Below, one piece after another: positions 1 to 5,607 of a stretch of DNA of 5,607 nucleotides. Under the pieces are notes generated by a model. It saw only the letters and a list, made by a program, of their open reading frames with translations, ran no database searches and had not been told where the DNA came from. This DNA is from Gemmatimonadota bacterium (GTDB taxonomy: Bacteria; Gemmatimonadota; Gemmatimonadetes; Palauibacterales; Palauibacteraceae), in assembly GCA_030598525.1 (NCBI GenBank), contig JAUVPT010000129.1, positions 1-5,607 on the forward strand. Reading direction: 5' to 3'. Position 1 is the stretch's first letter, and the number at the start of each line of letters is the position of its first letter. The position numbers and the translations under genes were made by a program.

Positions 1-138
1 GACTCCTCCGTCGTGGTCGAGGTGAGCACGGATCGTGGCACGGCGATGTCAGTGTCGCAAGGAACGCTGCGCCAGGACGCTGCGTTCCCCGGAAGCCAGA
101 GCGAGCGCGTGCCACGGACCAAAGGGAGTGACAGATGA
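1..138 (+). CDS. 3' end of an unidentified upstream CDS (partial)
   Basis: Frame 1 is open from the left edge to a TGA at 136-138, giving about 45 C-terminal residues that begin DSSVVVEVSTDRG and end RTKGSDR. The stop shares four bases (ATGA) with the start of the DUF3179 gene, the usual arrangement of translationally coupled genes in compact operons. Third codon positions are mostly G or C, as in the neighbouring genes, and the first third reads as a plausible beta-strand. No family is recognisable from so short a tail. Frame 3 is also open to 131 but gives an arginine-rich product typical of a shadow frame. The alternative is that this stretch is a non-coding leader for the DUF3179 gene; the evidence is suggestive only. 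Confidence 0.42.
   Translation, partial: DSSVVVEVSTDRGTAMSVSQGTLRQDAAFPGSQSERVPRTKGSDR
124..128 (+). promoter_or_regulatory. Ribosome binding site of the DUF3179 gene
   Basis: GGGAG lies 6 bases before the ATG at 135, a normal Shine-Dalgarno distance. It supports this start, which also gives an intact signal peptide. If the upstream frame is coding, the site lies inside its last codons. Confidence 0.6.
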
Positions 139-1286
139 CGATCAGGACGGGGTGGGTGGCGGCCGTGATTCTGATCGGGCTCCTCGCTCCCGGCGCGGCC
201 CTCGGGCAATCCGCCGACTCGGACGTACGGCGCCTGACGGGGGGAGAGGAGTGGCGTACTGACTTCAGCCGCCATTCCGTACCTCTGTCGGAGATCGTGT
301 CGGGAGGCCCGCCGAGAGACGGGATCCCACCGATCGACCAGCCTCGGTTCGAGTCCGCGGACGAAGCCGACCGCTGGCTCGACGATCGTCACCCTGTCGT
401 GGTGGTCGAGGCCGACGGCGAGGTCAAGGCGTATCCCCTGGGCATCCTGATCTGGCACGAGATCGTGACCGATGAGGTTGGCGGTCAGCCGGTGACCGTT
501 ACCTACTGCCCGCTGTGCAACACGGCCCTGGTGTTCGACCGAAGGCTCGACGGACGTGTGCTGGACTTCGGAACCAGCGGCCGCCTTCGAATGTCCGACC
601 TCGTGATGTACGACCGGCAGACGCAGTCGTGGTGGCAGCAAGCCGTCGGCGAAGCGATCGTGGGCGAGCTCACGGGCGCGCGACTCGAGCCGGTGGCAGC
701 GAATACCTACGGCTGGGCGACGGCGCGTGAGCTGTACCCGGACCTTCACGTCCTCTCCCGCGACACAGGGTTCCCCGAGTATGAGGCATCCGGACGATAC
801 GGGCAGAACCCCTACGCCGGGTACGACTCACGACGCGGTCCGTATCCCGGCTTCATCTCCGGCGAGATTCCGGGAGATCTGCCCGCCATGGAGCGCGTCG
901 CGTCGCTGGACGTCGGCGACGGGTGGGCCGTTGGGTTCGGCGCCCTGGAGCACCTGGGCGCAGTGAACGCCACATTCGCCGGCACCGATCTCGTGGTCCT
1001 GTGGGAGAAGGGCGCCGCAAGCGCCGTTGACAGGCGGTCGATCTCTGGCGGTCGCGATGTCGGGCAGAGCGCCATGTTCGAGCGGCGCGTGGGAGAGCGC
1101 GTTCTCACCTTTGAGCGCCGTGAGGGCCGGTTCCGCGACCGGGAGACGGGCTCCACCTGGAACCTGGCCGGCGAGGCGGTGGCCGGGCCGCTCAAGGGCG
1201 AGCGCCTGGCACCGATCGCGCACGGTAACCATTTCTGGTTCGCATGGGTGGCGTTCCGACCGGAAACGGAGTTGTGGAGAGAGTGA
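135..1286 (+). CDS. Exported DUF3179 domain-containing protein
   Basis: This 383-residue protein matches the DUF3179 family (Pfam PF11376), whose biochemical function is not established. Residues 1-24 form a Sec-type signal peptide: basic start, hydrophobic core VAAVILIGLLAPG, and likely cleavage after ALG before Gln25. The mature protein is therefore predicted to be periplasmic or otherwise extracytoplasmic. Family hallmarks in order are the DGIPPID segment (62-68), AYPLGILIWHEIV (99-111), the signature YCPLCNTALVFDR (124-136) with a CxxC pair at Cys125 and Cys128, FGTSGRLRMSDLVMYDR (145-161), an NPYAGYD segment (225-231), and the C-terminal HGNHFWFAWVAFRP (363-376). The CxxC, His108 and the His363/His366 region could bind metal or form a redox site, but that is inference. 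Length is normal and nothing is truncated. A good ribosome site precedes the ATG. The gene may be the second in an operon entering from the left. It is convergent with the NHL gene, with 5 bases between stops. Confidence 0.93.
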   Translation: MTIRTGWVAAVILIGLLAPGAALGQSADSDVRRLTGGEEWRTDFSRHSVPLSEIVSGGPPRDGIPPIDQPRFESADEADRWLDDRHPVVVVEADGEVKAYPLGILIWHEIVTDEVGGQPVTVTYCPLCNTALVFDRRLDGRVLDFGTSGRLRMSDLVMYDRQTQSWWQQAVGEAIVGELTGARLEPVAANTYGWATARELYPDLHVLSRDTGFPEYEASGRYGQNPYAGYDSRRGPYPGFISGEIPGDLPAMERVASLDVGDGWAVGFGALEHLGAVNATFAGTDLVVLWEKGAASAVDRRSISGGRDVGQSAMFERRVGERVLTFERREGRFRDRETGSTWNLAGEAVAGPLKGERLAPIAHGNHFWFAWVAFRPETELWRE

Positions 1287-1291
1287 TCCGC

Positions 1292-2386
1292 TCAGAACCC
1301 CGTCGGCGTCCTCCACACGATGTGGTGGTCCGTGTCCGAGATCAGGACCAGCCCGAAGGGCGAGGTCGCCACGCCCAGAGGCTGCTTGAGCTGGGTGGCT
1401 CCGGCGTCCATGAGATTCCCGGCGAATTCGGTTTCGCCGTTCCCGGCGAACGTGTTGATCTGAGACGAGGCCAGGCTGACCAGGCGAATCCGGTGGTTGC
1501 CTGAGTCCGCGACGTACAGGCTGCGCCCGTCGGCGGTCGCCGCCACGTCGCGCACCTGTCGGAAGGACGCGGACAGGGGATCTCCACCATCGCCGCCGAA
1601 ACCGCTGATCCCGTTCCCCGCCACCGTGGAGATCGTGCCACTTGTCAGGTCGACGGACCGGACCCGCCTGTTCCCGGTGTCGGCGATGTAGAGCACGCCG
1701 TCTGCCACGTCGATGCCACCCGGAAAGTCGAGTCGTGCGGTCGTGGCCGGTCCCTCGTCTCCGCTGAAGCCCGACTCGCCCGTCCCAGCGACGGTGAAGA
1801 GTGTCCCGTCCGCCAGAATCGTGCGAATGAGATGTGACCTCCCTTCGGCAAAGTAGACTTCCCCTCCGTCCCCCACGGCCACGCCCCGCGGACTGTTGAT
1901 TGCGGAGGCAGTCGCTGGCTCGCCGTCCAGCGTCGTCCCTGACTCGCCAGTACCTGCGAGCAGGGTGCGTGCTCCCGTGGCGATGTCGACGCGCCAAACT
2001 CTGTGCCCACGCTCGTCCGCCACGATCAGGCCGCCAGAGCCGTCCACCGCCAAGTCCGTGATCTCGCGCAGGCAGTCGCCGCTGCACAGACGGTCGTCCA
2101 CCACCAGGCGCACCGCACCGGACGACGACGCAGCCACGACCCTCCGGTTGTCGCGGTCGGACACGTACAGGACCCCGTCGAGGTCCATGTCCAGGCCTGA
2201 GGGATGGCGCAACAGCGTCTGCACAGCCGATCCGCCGACGTCTGCGCCCGGCTCGTCCGGTACACCGGCCACGATGCGCATGAGGCCGGGGGTATCGCCC
2301 AGGATGGAGACCGGCTCGCCGCAGCCCGCCAATAGCTCGGAGAGAGCCAGGACGAGACCCGCGCCTACGGAAGCGGGACGACCCAT
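1292..2386 (-). CDS. NHL-repeat beta-propeller lipoprotein
   Basis: This 364-residue protein has a lipoprotein signal peptide with lipobox LAGC, placing the lipidated residue at Cys22. The rest is a run of about six NHL repeats, at roughly 58-90, 109-138, 163-194, 219-250, 275-308 and 333-360. Typical cores are LYVSDRDNRRVV, LYIADTGNRRVRSVD and LYVADSGNHRIRLV. Linkers of the type VAGTGESGFSGDEGPAT separate the blades, the pattern seen in bacterial and teneurin-like NHL domains. Such domains fold as six-bladed propellers that bind protein, RNA or glycan ligands; some are enzymes, and no catalytic assignment is possible here. Cys101 and Cys105 (CSGDC) could pair as a disulfide. Glycine at +2 after the cysteine does not match the Asp inner-membrane retention signal known from E. 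coli, so outer-membrane anchoring is plausible. The ATG lies 22 bases inside the end of the PD40 gene, so translation is probably coupled. It is the last gene of the leftward operon. Confidence 0.9.
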   Translation of the reverse strand: MGRPASVGAGLVLALSELLAGCGEPVSILGDTPGLMRIVAGVPDEPGADVGGSAVQTLLRHPSGLDMDLDGVLYVSDRDNRRVVAASSSGAVRLVVDDRLCSGDCLREITDLAVDGSGGLIVADERGHRVWRVDIATGARTLLAGTGESGTTLDGEPATASAINSPRGVAVGDGGEVYFAEGRSHLIRTILADGTLFTVAGTGESGFSGDEGPATTARLDFPGGIDVADGVLYIADTGNRRVRSVDLTSGTISTVAGNGISGFGGDGGDPLSASFRQVRDVAATADGRSLYVADSGNHRIRLVSLASSQINTFAGNGETEFAGNLMDAGATQLKQPLGVATSPFGLVLISDTDHHIVWRTPTGF

Positions 2387-3537
2387 AAGTCCCCCTTTCC
2401 GACTTCTCCTCGCTTCGTGAACGCGAGCTCCGTTCCGTCAGGTGACACGGCGGGCTCGGCCCCCGCCTCCGTATCCGAAATGCGCTCCGCGACGCCACCG
2501 GCGGCGGCCACCCTCCAGATGCAGTCGTTACGAGCAACGTAGAGCCACTCCCCGTCCGGACTCCACGCCGGCTCCGTTCCCTCCGTGATCGCCAGGGGCT
2601 CGCCGCCATCTGCCGGCACTACCATGACCATTGATCGGTCGACCGGCCATTCCGTTCGTTGCTCGACGCAGGCCACGATGGGGCCGGCCGATCCGAAGGT
2701 CAGGTGCTGGCACGTGGTCCGGAACTCCGGCCCGCGGACCAAGCGCGTAAAGGCGACGGTGCTTCCATCGGGACTCCACGCCGGAGAGCTTCCATCCTCC
2801 GTCCCCGGTATCGAGCCGGTCGAACCGTCCGCAGGCCGCCACCACGACAATCGGAGCCCGTCACTTGTCACCAGACGCTCCCCGCCCGGCTCCCACGAGG
2901 CTCGCGCCGGAAGGATTCCTTCTTCGTTGAACCTGCGCTGGAACGGGTGCAGGCGGGTGATCCACACTCCGATAAGCCCAAAGGGACGCTGCGACTCGTC
3001 GAACTCCACACCATCGAATTCGAGCGGCAACGTCGGATCGTCGCTTGCGACGGTGGTCGAGCCAGGCCAGCGCACGCGAACCCGGCCCAGCCGAAGGGCC
3101 GGCGGCGCAGCCAAGGAATCGGCAGCGTCGCACGAGATCGAATCCCCGTTGCACACCGACCCACCGGCCGAAAGGAGTTGCACGTAGGCGATTCGTCCCG
3201 ATCCCGGCTCAACGGCGGGTGCCAGGAACGCGGGGGCCGTCGCCCGTTCGGGCTGGTCAAACGGGAACACGGTACGCACAGATCCGCCGCCTCTCGGAAT
3301 CGACACGAGCACGCCGTCGGATCGCGCCAGGTCACCGAATCCTTCCGCCACGTATAGGATTGAATCGCCGCCGATCGACCACGCGGGCGACCGATCATTG
3401 CCTGGATTGAACGTCAGCTGGCGGGCGCCCGGCAGGACGTCCTCATCCGGAGGCTCCCACGGAGACGGAGCGTCGTGGCAGGCCCATAACTGGGCCGCGA
3501 GCAGGACGGCGATCGCCGCGACGGTCGCGCGTCTCAG
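2365..3537 (-). CDS. WD40-like (PD40/TolB-type) beta-propeller lipoprotein, apparent CTG start
   Basis: Read from a CTG at 3537-3535, this is a 390-residue protein. Its start is RRATVAAIAVLLAAQLWAC, a short basic n-region, a hydrophobic core and a lipobox-like LWAC with Cys20. Tryptophan before the Ala is unusual. The mature part carries TolB/PD40-type blades (PF07676 style): RQLTFNPGNDRSPAWS (39-54), AVEPGSGRIAY (108-118), SWEPGGERL (214-222), SSPAWSPDGSTVAF (251-264), TEPAWSPDGEWLYVA (321-335) and AEPAVSPDGTELAF (361-374). Such propellers in the envelope usually bind proteins or polysaccharides; no catalytic residues can be assigned. Cys129/136 and Cys276/290 could form disulfides. The only standard in-frame start is a GTG at 3351-3349, which would remove the signal peptide and most of the first blade, so I reject it. 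The frame is open upstream to 3576 without ATG, GTG or TTG. The CTG overlaps the receptor stop (CTGA) and follows GGAGGT at 6 bases. This is not TolB of the Tol-Pal system: no tolA or pal is seen nearby. Confidence 0.85.
   Translation of the reverse strand: MRRATVAAIAVLLAAQLWACHDAPSPWEPPDEDVLPGARQLTFNPGNDRSPAWSIGGDSILYVAEGFGDLARSDGVLVSIPRGGGSVRTVFPFDQPERATAPAFLAPAVEPGSGRIAYVQLLSAGGSVCNGDSISCDAADSLAAPPALRLGRVRVRWPGSTTVASDDPTLPLEFDGVEFDESQRPFGLIGVWITRLHPFQRRFNEEGILPARASWEPGGERLVTSDGLRLSWWRPADGSTGSIPGTEDGSSPAWSPDGSTVAFTRLVRGPEFRTTCQHLTFGSAGPIVACVEQRTEWPVDRSMVMVVPADGGEPLAITEGTEPAWSPDGEWLYVARNDCIWRVAAAGGVAERISDTEAGAEPAVSPDGTELAFTKRGEVGKGDLWVVPLP
2391..2400 (-). promoter_or_regulatory. Ribosome binding site of the NHL-repeat gene
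   Basis: On the minus strand GGAAAGGGGG precedes the ATG at 2386 by 4 bases. It lies wholly inside the last codons of the PD40 gene, which supports re-initiation or coupled translation. It also favours this ATG, which gives a complete lipoprotein signal. Confidence 0.55.
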
Positions 3538-5607
3538 AACACCACCTCCAGCCCGAGGCGCAGTTGTCGAGGCTCACCGAACAGAAGGGACGGATCGCCG
3601 GCGTCCAGCGCGGCCGCGAACCGCGCGGTCTCGAACTCGGTTGCCGTGATGACCCCGTTGCCGTTCAGGTCCGCGAGCGATGCGTATCGCTCCGATTCCC
3701 TGGGGATCGGAAACGTGGACGTCACGGGCCTGTCGGCCAGATCGAGAATCGTCTCCATGGATGGTGCCAGGCGGCCGCTGTCGCGTCGGAGCGCAATCAC
3801 GTTGTCCGTTCCGAACAGGTTCTTTCCGTCCACCACCAGGCGCATGACGCATCCCTGGCAGCCCGGAAGTCCCCCGAAGTCCCACGTGAACCGCGCGTCG
3901 AAGACGCTCGTCCACGGGAGGCGCTCGACCGCGGTGATCGGCGCGTCCTCATCCGGCCGACCGCCGTTCAGGGGATACCCGCTCCGGATGCGGGCCGTGA
4001 CCACGAGCCCGACGGGCGATCCGGAGATTCCGCCGTCCGCGGCGGGGATGCCGACAGACGCCGCCGCCCGACCCAGGAACATGGCCGCGTCGATCGTATG
4101 CCGCCGGTCAAAGGCGAGCGGGAACTCGGCGGTCGTGCCTGGCGGGATGCTCCCGGAATCGTCGAACGCTCCCGAGGTGATCCCCGTTGCTTCGGACAGG
4201 GCGTATCCCGCTCTCAGCCCGAATCCGGTCCACCGTCCACGGGCCGTGATCTCCACGCCCTTCACCGTTCCCTTGTCGCCGGTGGTGAGCAGTCCGGGCG
4301 CTGAGCTACCGAGGGAAATGTTGCCGGTGACCAGGTCCGTCAGGTTCTTCAGGTAGCCGGTCACGTCCAGGCCGACCACGCCGCCGAACAACTGGCTGAA
4401 CCCGACCTCGAACGCGTTTCCCTGCTCGAAGGCAAGGTTTGGGTTGCCCTGGCGACGTACGTCGGTGCGCAGCGAGTCGCCGATGGTATTGTCGATGAAG
4501 AACTGAAAATCCGGCGGCTGCGCCACGCGCGCGTAGTTGAACCGGAAGGCACTGCGGCCGGCGGAGTTGCGGAACGCGCCGGCGACTCCGAGACGAGGCG
4601 TGGCGTTGACCTTCCACTCGGCGGACGCGATGGGGGCCAGGAAGTCCGACCTGTCCAGGCTGAAGTCGAGACCGGACTGGAACCCCTCGACGCGCATGCC
4701 GGCCGTGATCGTAAACAGGGGATCGGGCCGGATACTGGCGTCGATGTATCCGGCCAGTGTCGTCGGGTAGAACCGGGCGTAGTTCGGGGCCGAGCCCGCC
4801 AGGTACGCGCGGGTCCGCTCGTATGTCTCGACCCGGTAGAACTTGCCCTGAAATCCGGCCCGGAACGAGTTGCCGTCGGCCGTTATCAGCTCCCCCGCCA
4901 GATCGGTGCCCAGGAAGTCCGACCGGCTGTACGCCACCAGACCGGAAGTACCCGTCGTCACGAAGATGCCCTCCCCCGCGGCCCCGAATGGAGACCCCGT
5001 GATCCCGCCGGGTGGCCGGTAGCCGGGCACGGCGACGACCGAGTCGAGCTGCTGCTCGATGGGAAGGCGCACGAATTCCTCTCCCGCGAACTCGAAGTCG
5101 GACAGCCCGAAGCCGAGCGCGGTTGAGCGATCGCTCACCTGCGCTGGATCGAGGACGCCCAGGTAGCGGTCGAGCCGCTGCAGCGCGAGCCGCGCCGTCA
5201 GGAGGAGGGCCCGCCCGTCCATCTGCGTGACGTGGTCCAGAATCAGCGCGCCCATCCAGGCTTCCGTACTCCTCCCGAGCTGGCTGCCGGCGTTGTACTT
5301 GAGTTCGGGGGTGTAGAGCACCCGCTGGAACCGGTTGCGGAGCAGCGTGGCCGCCAGGTTCAGACGTCCGGACAGGCGTTTGTCGAAGCGCAGGAAACCG
5401 ATCAGGCCGTCGCCCTGCTGATACGGCAGACCCGGCTGCTCGTACGGACAGTACAGGGGAGCGGTCACCGGGCTCGATATATAGCCCTCGATCGCCGCCG
5501 CCACCGCAGGACCCGCATCCTCGGTCTGGATGCAGGTGAGCCCTCGGGCTCGCGGCTCCGCGTCCTGGAGCCCCTGCAGCTGCAGGTCGGCGAACAGCGT
5601 GGCGCCC
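3534..5607 (-). CDS. TonB-dependent outer-membrane receptor, C-terminal part (5' end beyond window)
   Basis: The frame stays open to the right edge, so only the last 690 residues are present. A GTG at 5504 is internal, not the start. This part is the beta-barrel: alternating polar and hydrophobic strands and barrel signatures such as RFNYARVAQPPDFQF (354-368), the NPNLAFEQGNAFEVGFSQLF run (388-407), LDVTGYLKNLTDLV (413-426), FDRRHTIDAAMF (499-510), VFDARFTWDF (568-577) and VDGKNLFGTDNV (592-603). It ends RQLRLGLEVVF, a typical outer-membrane C-terminal strand with terminal Phe recognised by the BAM complex. The plug, TonB box and any carboxypeptidase-like N-terminal domain would be off the edge. 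Such receptors import siderophores, cobalamin, glycans or peptides using TonB energy; the substrate cannot be told. Residues 646-657 form a canonical EF-hand loop. There are only four cysteines, at 25, 53, 583 and 586, the last two as CQGC. The stop overlaps the start of the PD40 lipoprotein gene. Confidence 0.88.
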   Translation of the reverse strand, partial: GATLFADLQLQGLQDAEPRARGLTCIQTEDAGPAVAAAIEGYISSPVTAPLYCPYEQPGLPYQQGDGLIGFLRFDKRLSGRLNLAATLLRNRFQRVLYTPELKYNAGSQLGRSTEAWMGALILDHVTQMDGRALLLTARLALQRLDRYLGVLDPAQVSDRSTALGFGLSDFEFAGEEFVRLPIEQQLDSVVAVPGYRPPGGITGSPFGAAGEGIFVTTGTSGLVAYSRSDFLGTDLAGELITADGNSFRAGFQGKFYRVETYERTRAYLAGSAPNYARFYPTTLAGYIDASIRPDPLFTITAGMRVEGFQSGLDFSLDRSDFLAPIASAEWKVNATPRLGVAGAFRNSAGRSAFRFNYARVAQPPDFQFFIDNTIGDSLRTDVRRQGNPNLAFEQGNAFEVGFSQLFGGVVGLDVTGYLKNLTDLVTGNISLGSSAPGLLTTGDKGTVKGVEITARGRWTGFGLRAGYALSEATGITSGAFDDSGSIPPGTTAEFPLAFDRRHTIDAAMFLGRAAASVGIPAADGGISGSPVGLVVTARIRSGYPLNGGRPDEDAPITAVERLPWTSVFDARFTWDFGGLPGCQGCVMRLVVDGKNLFGTDNVIALRRDSGRLAPSMETILDLADRPVTSTFPIPRESERYASLADLNGNGVITATEFETARFAAALDAGDPSLLFGEPRQLRLGLEVVF
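3544..3549 (-). promoter_or_regulatory. Ribosome binding site deciding the CTG start of the PD40 lipoprotein
   Basis: On the minus strand a perfect GGAGGT is followed by the six bases GGTGTT and then CTG at 3537-3535. It is embedded in the final Leu-Glu-Val-Val-Phe codons of the receptor gene. No standard start codon lies in frame at a usable distance, so this site is the main argument for initiation at CTG. Confidence 0.6.
3636..3671 (-). other. EF-hand-type calcium-binding loop in the receptor
   Basis: The 36 bases encode DLNGNGVITATE, residues 646-657 of the visible receptor. This fits the EF-hand loop at every diagnostic position: Asp1, Asn3, Asn5, Gly6, Ile8, Thr9 and Glu12. The flanking residues could form helices: YASLA before and FETARFAAALDAG after. 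It sits between the strand with VDGKNLF and the last strand. In TonB-dependent barrels both ends are periplasmic, so this loop should face outside the cell. Confidence 0.75.

Noticed and set aside
64..84. Direct repeat ACGCTGCG twice, 5 bases apart.
   Set aside because: Too short and isolated in GC-rich DNA to argue for an operator; no symmetry and no third copy.
35..262. A GTG-initiated 75-codon frame overlapping the start of the DUF3179 gene.
   Set aside because: Arg-rich shadow composition, and it overlaps the signal-peptide region of a gene with a good ribosome site.
828..2609. A 593-codon open frame on the minus strand.
   Set aside because: Very rich in Arg and Gly and low in ordinary hydrophobic core sequence. 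It spans the NHL gene in another frame and runs antisense into the DUF3179 gene. It is a high-GC shadow frame, whereas the overlapping NHL and DUF3179 proteins have clear family motifs.
2365..3351. The shorter PD40 gene starting at the GTG at 3351.
   Set aside because: It would begin in the middle of the first blade and lose the lipoprotein signal peptide, both of which are encoded in frame upstream.
2659..3357. A 232-codon open frame on the plus strand opposite the PD40 gene, and similar plus-strand frames near 3564-4356.
   Set aside because: Arg/Pro-rich composition, no recognisable motifs, no convincing ribosome sites. They lie opposite genes with well-supported propeller and barrel sequences.
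3534..5504. The receptor as a complete gene starting at the GTG at 5504.
   Set aside because: The same frame stays open to the edge of the window. A TonB-dependent receptor starting here would lack signal peptide and plug.
5573..5585. CTGCAGCTGCAG palindromic run.
   Set aside because: Explained by Leu/Gln codons (LQLQ) in the receptor frame; no sign of regulatory use.

Overview
The window is GC-rich, tightly packed bacterial DNA from what looks like a diderm (Gram-negative-type) organism. It encodes a TonB-dependent outer-membrane receptor, two predicted lipoproteins and an exported protein with a cleavable signal peptide. High GC, a DUF3179 protein and an EF-hand-bearing TonB receptor would suit Gemmatimonadota or Acidobacteriota-like bacteria. 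That placement is an impression from protein style, not a demonstrated assignment.

Left part, + strand (1-1286): a short open frame runs in from the left edge and stops at 138 in an ATGA overlap with the next gene. It is probably the 3' end of an unidentified upstream CDS. The DUF3179-family exported protein follows (135-1286). Its stop lies 5 bases from the stop of the convergent operon on the other strand.

Right part, - strand (5607 down to 1292): three genes are transcribed leftward with no gaps. First is the C-terminal ~690 residues of a TonB-dependent receptor, whose N-terminal part lies beyond the right edge. Next is a WD40-like/TolB-type (PD40) beta-propeller lipoprotein, and last is an NHL-repeat beta-propeller lipoprotein. 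The receptor stop overlaps the apparent start of the PD40 gene (CTGA). The NHL start lies 22 bases inside the PD40 gene. The three are therefore probably one translationally coupled operon.

Points worth a second look: (1) the PD40 lipoprotein has no ATG/GTG/TTG that would keep its signal peptide, but a CTG preceded by a perfect GGAGGT at 6-base spacing fits; (2) the receptor has a canonical 12-residue EF-hand calcium loop just before its last beta-strand, predicted to be on the cell surface; (3) the gene order receptor - propeller lipoprotein - propeller lipoprotein suggests an envelope complex or uptake locus with unknown substrate. No RNA genes, mobile elements, CRISPR arrays or convincing terminators were seen. 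No stretch over 300 bases lacks a gene.
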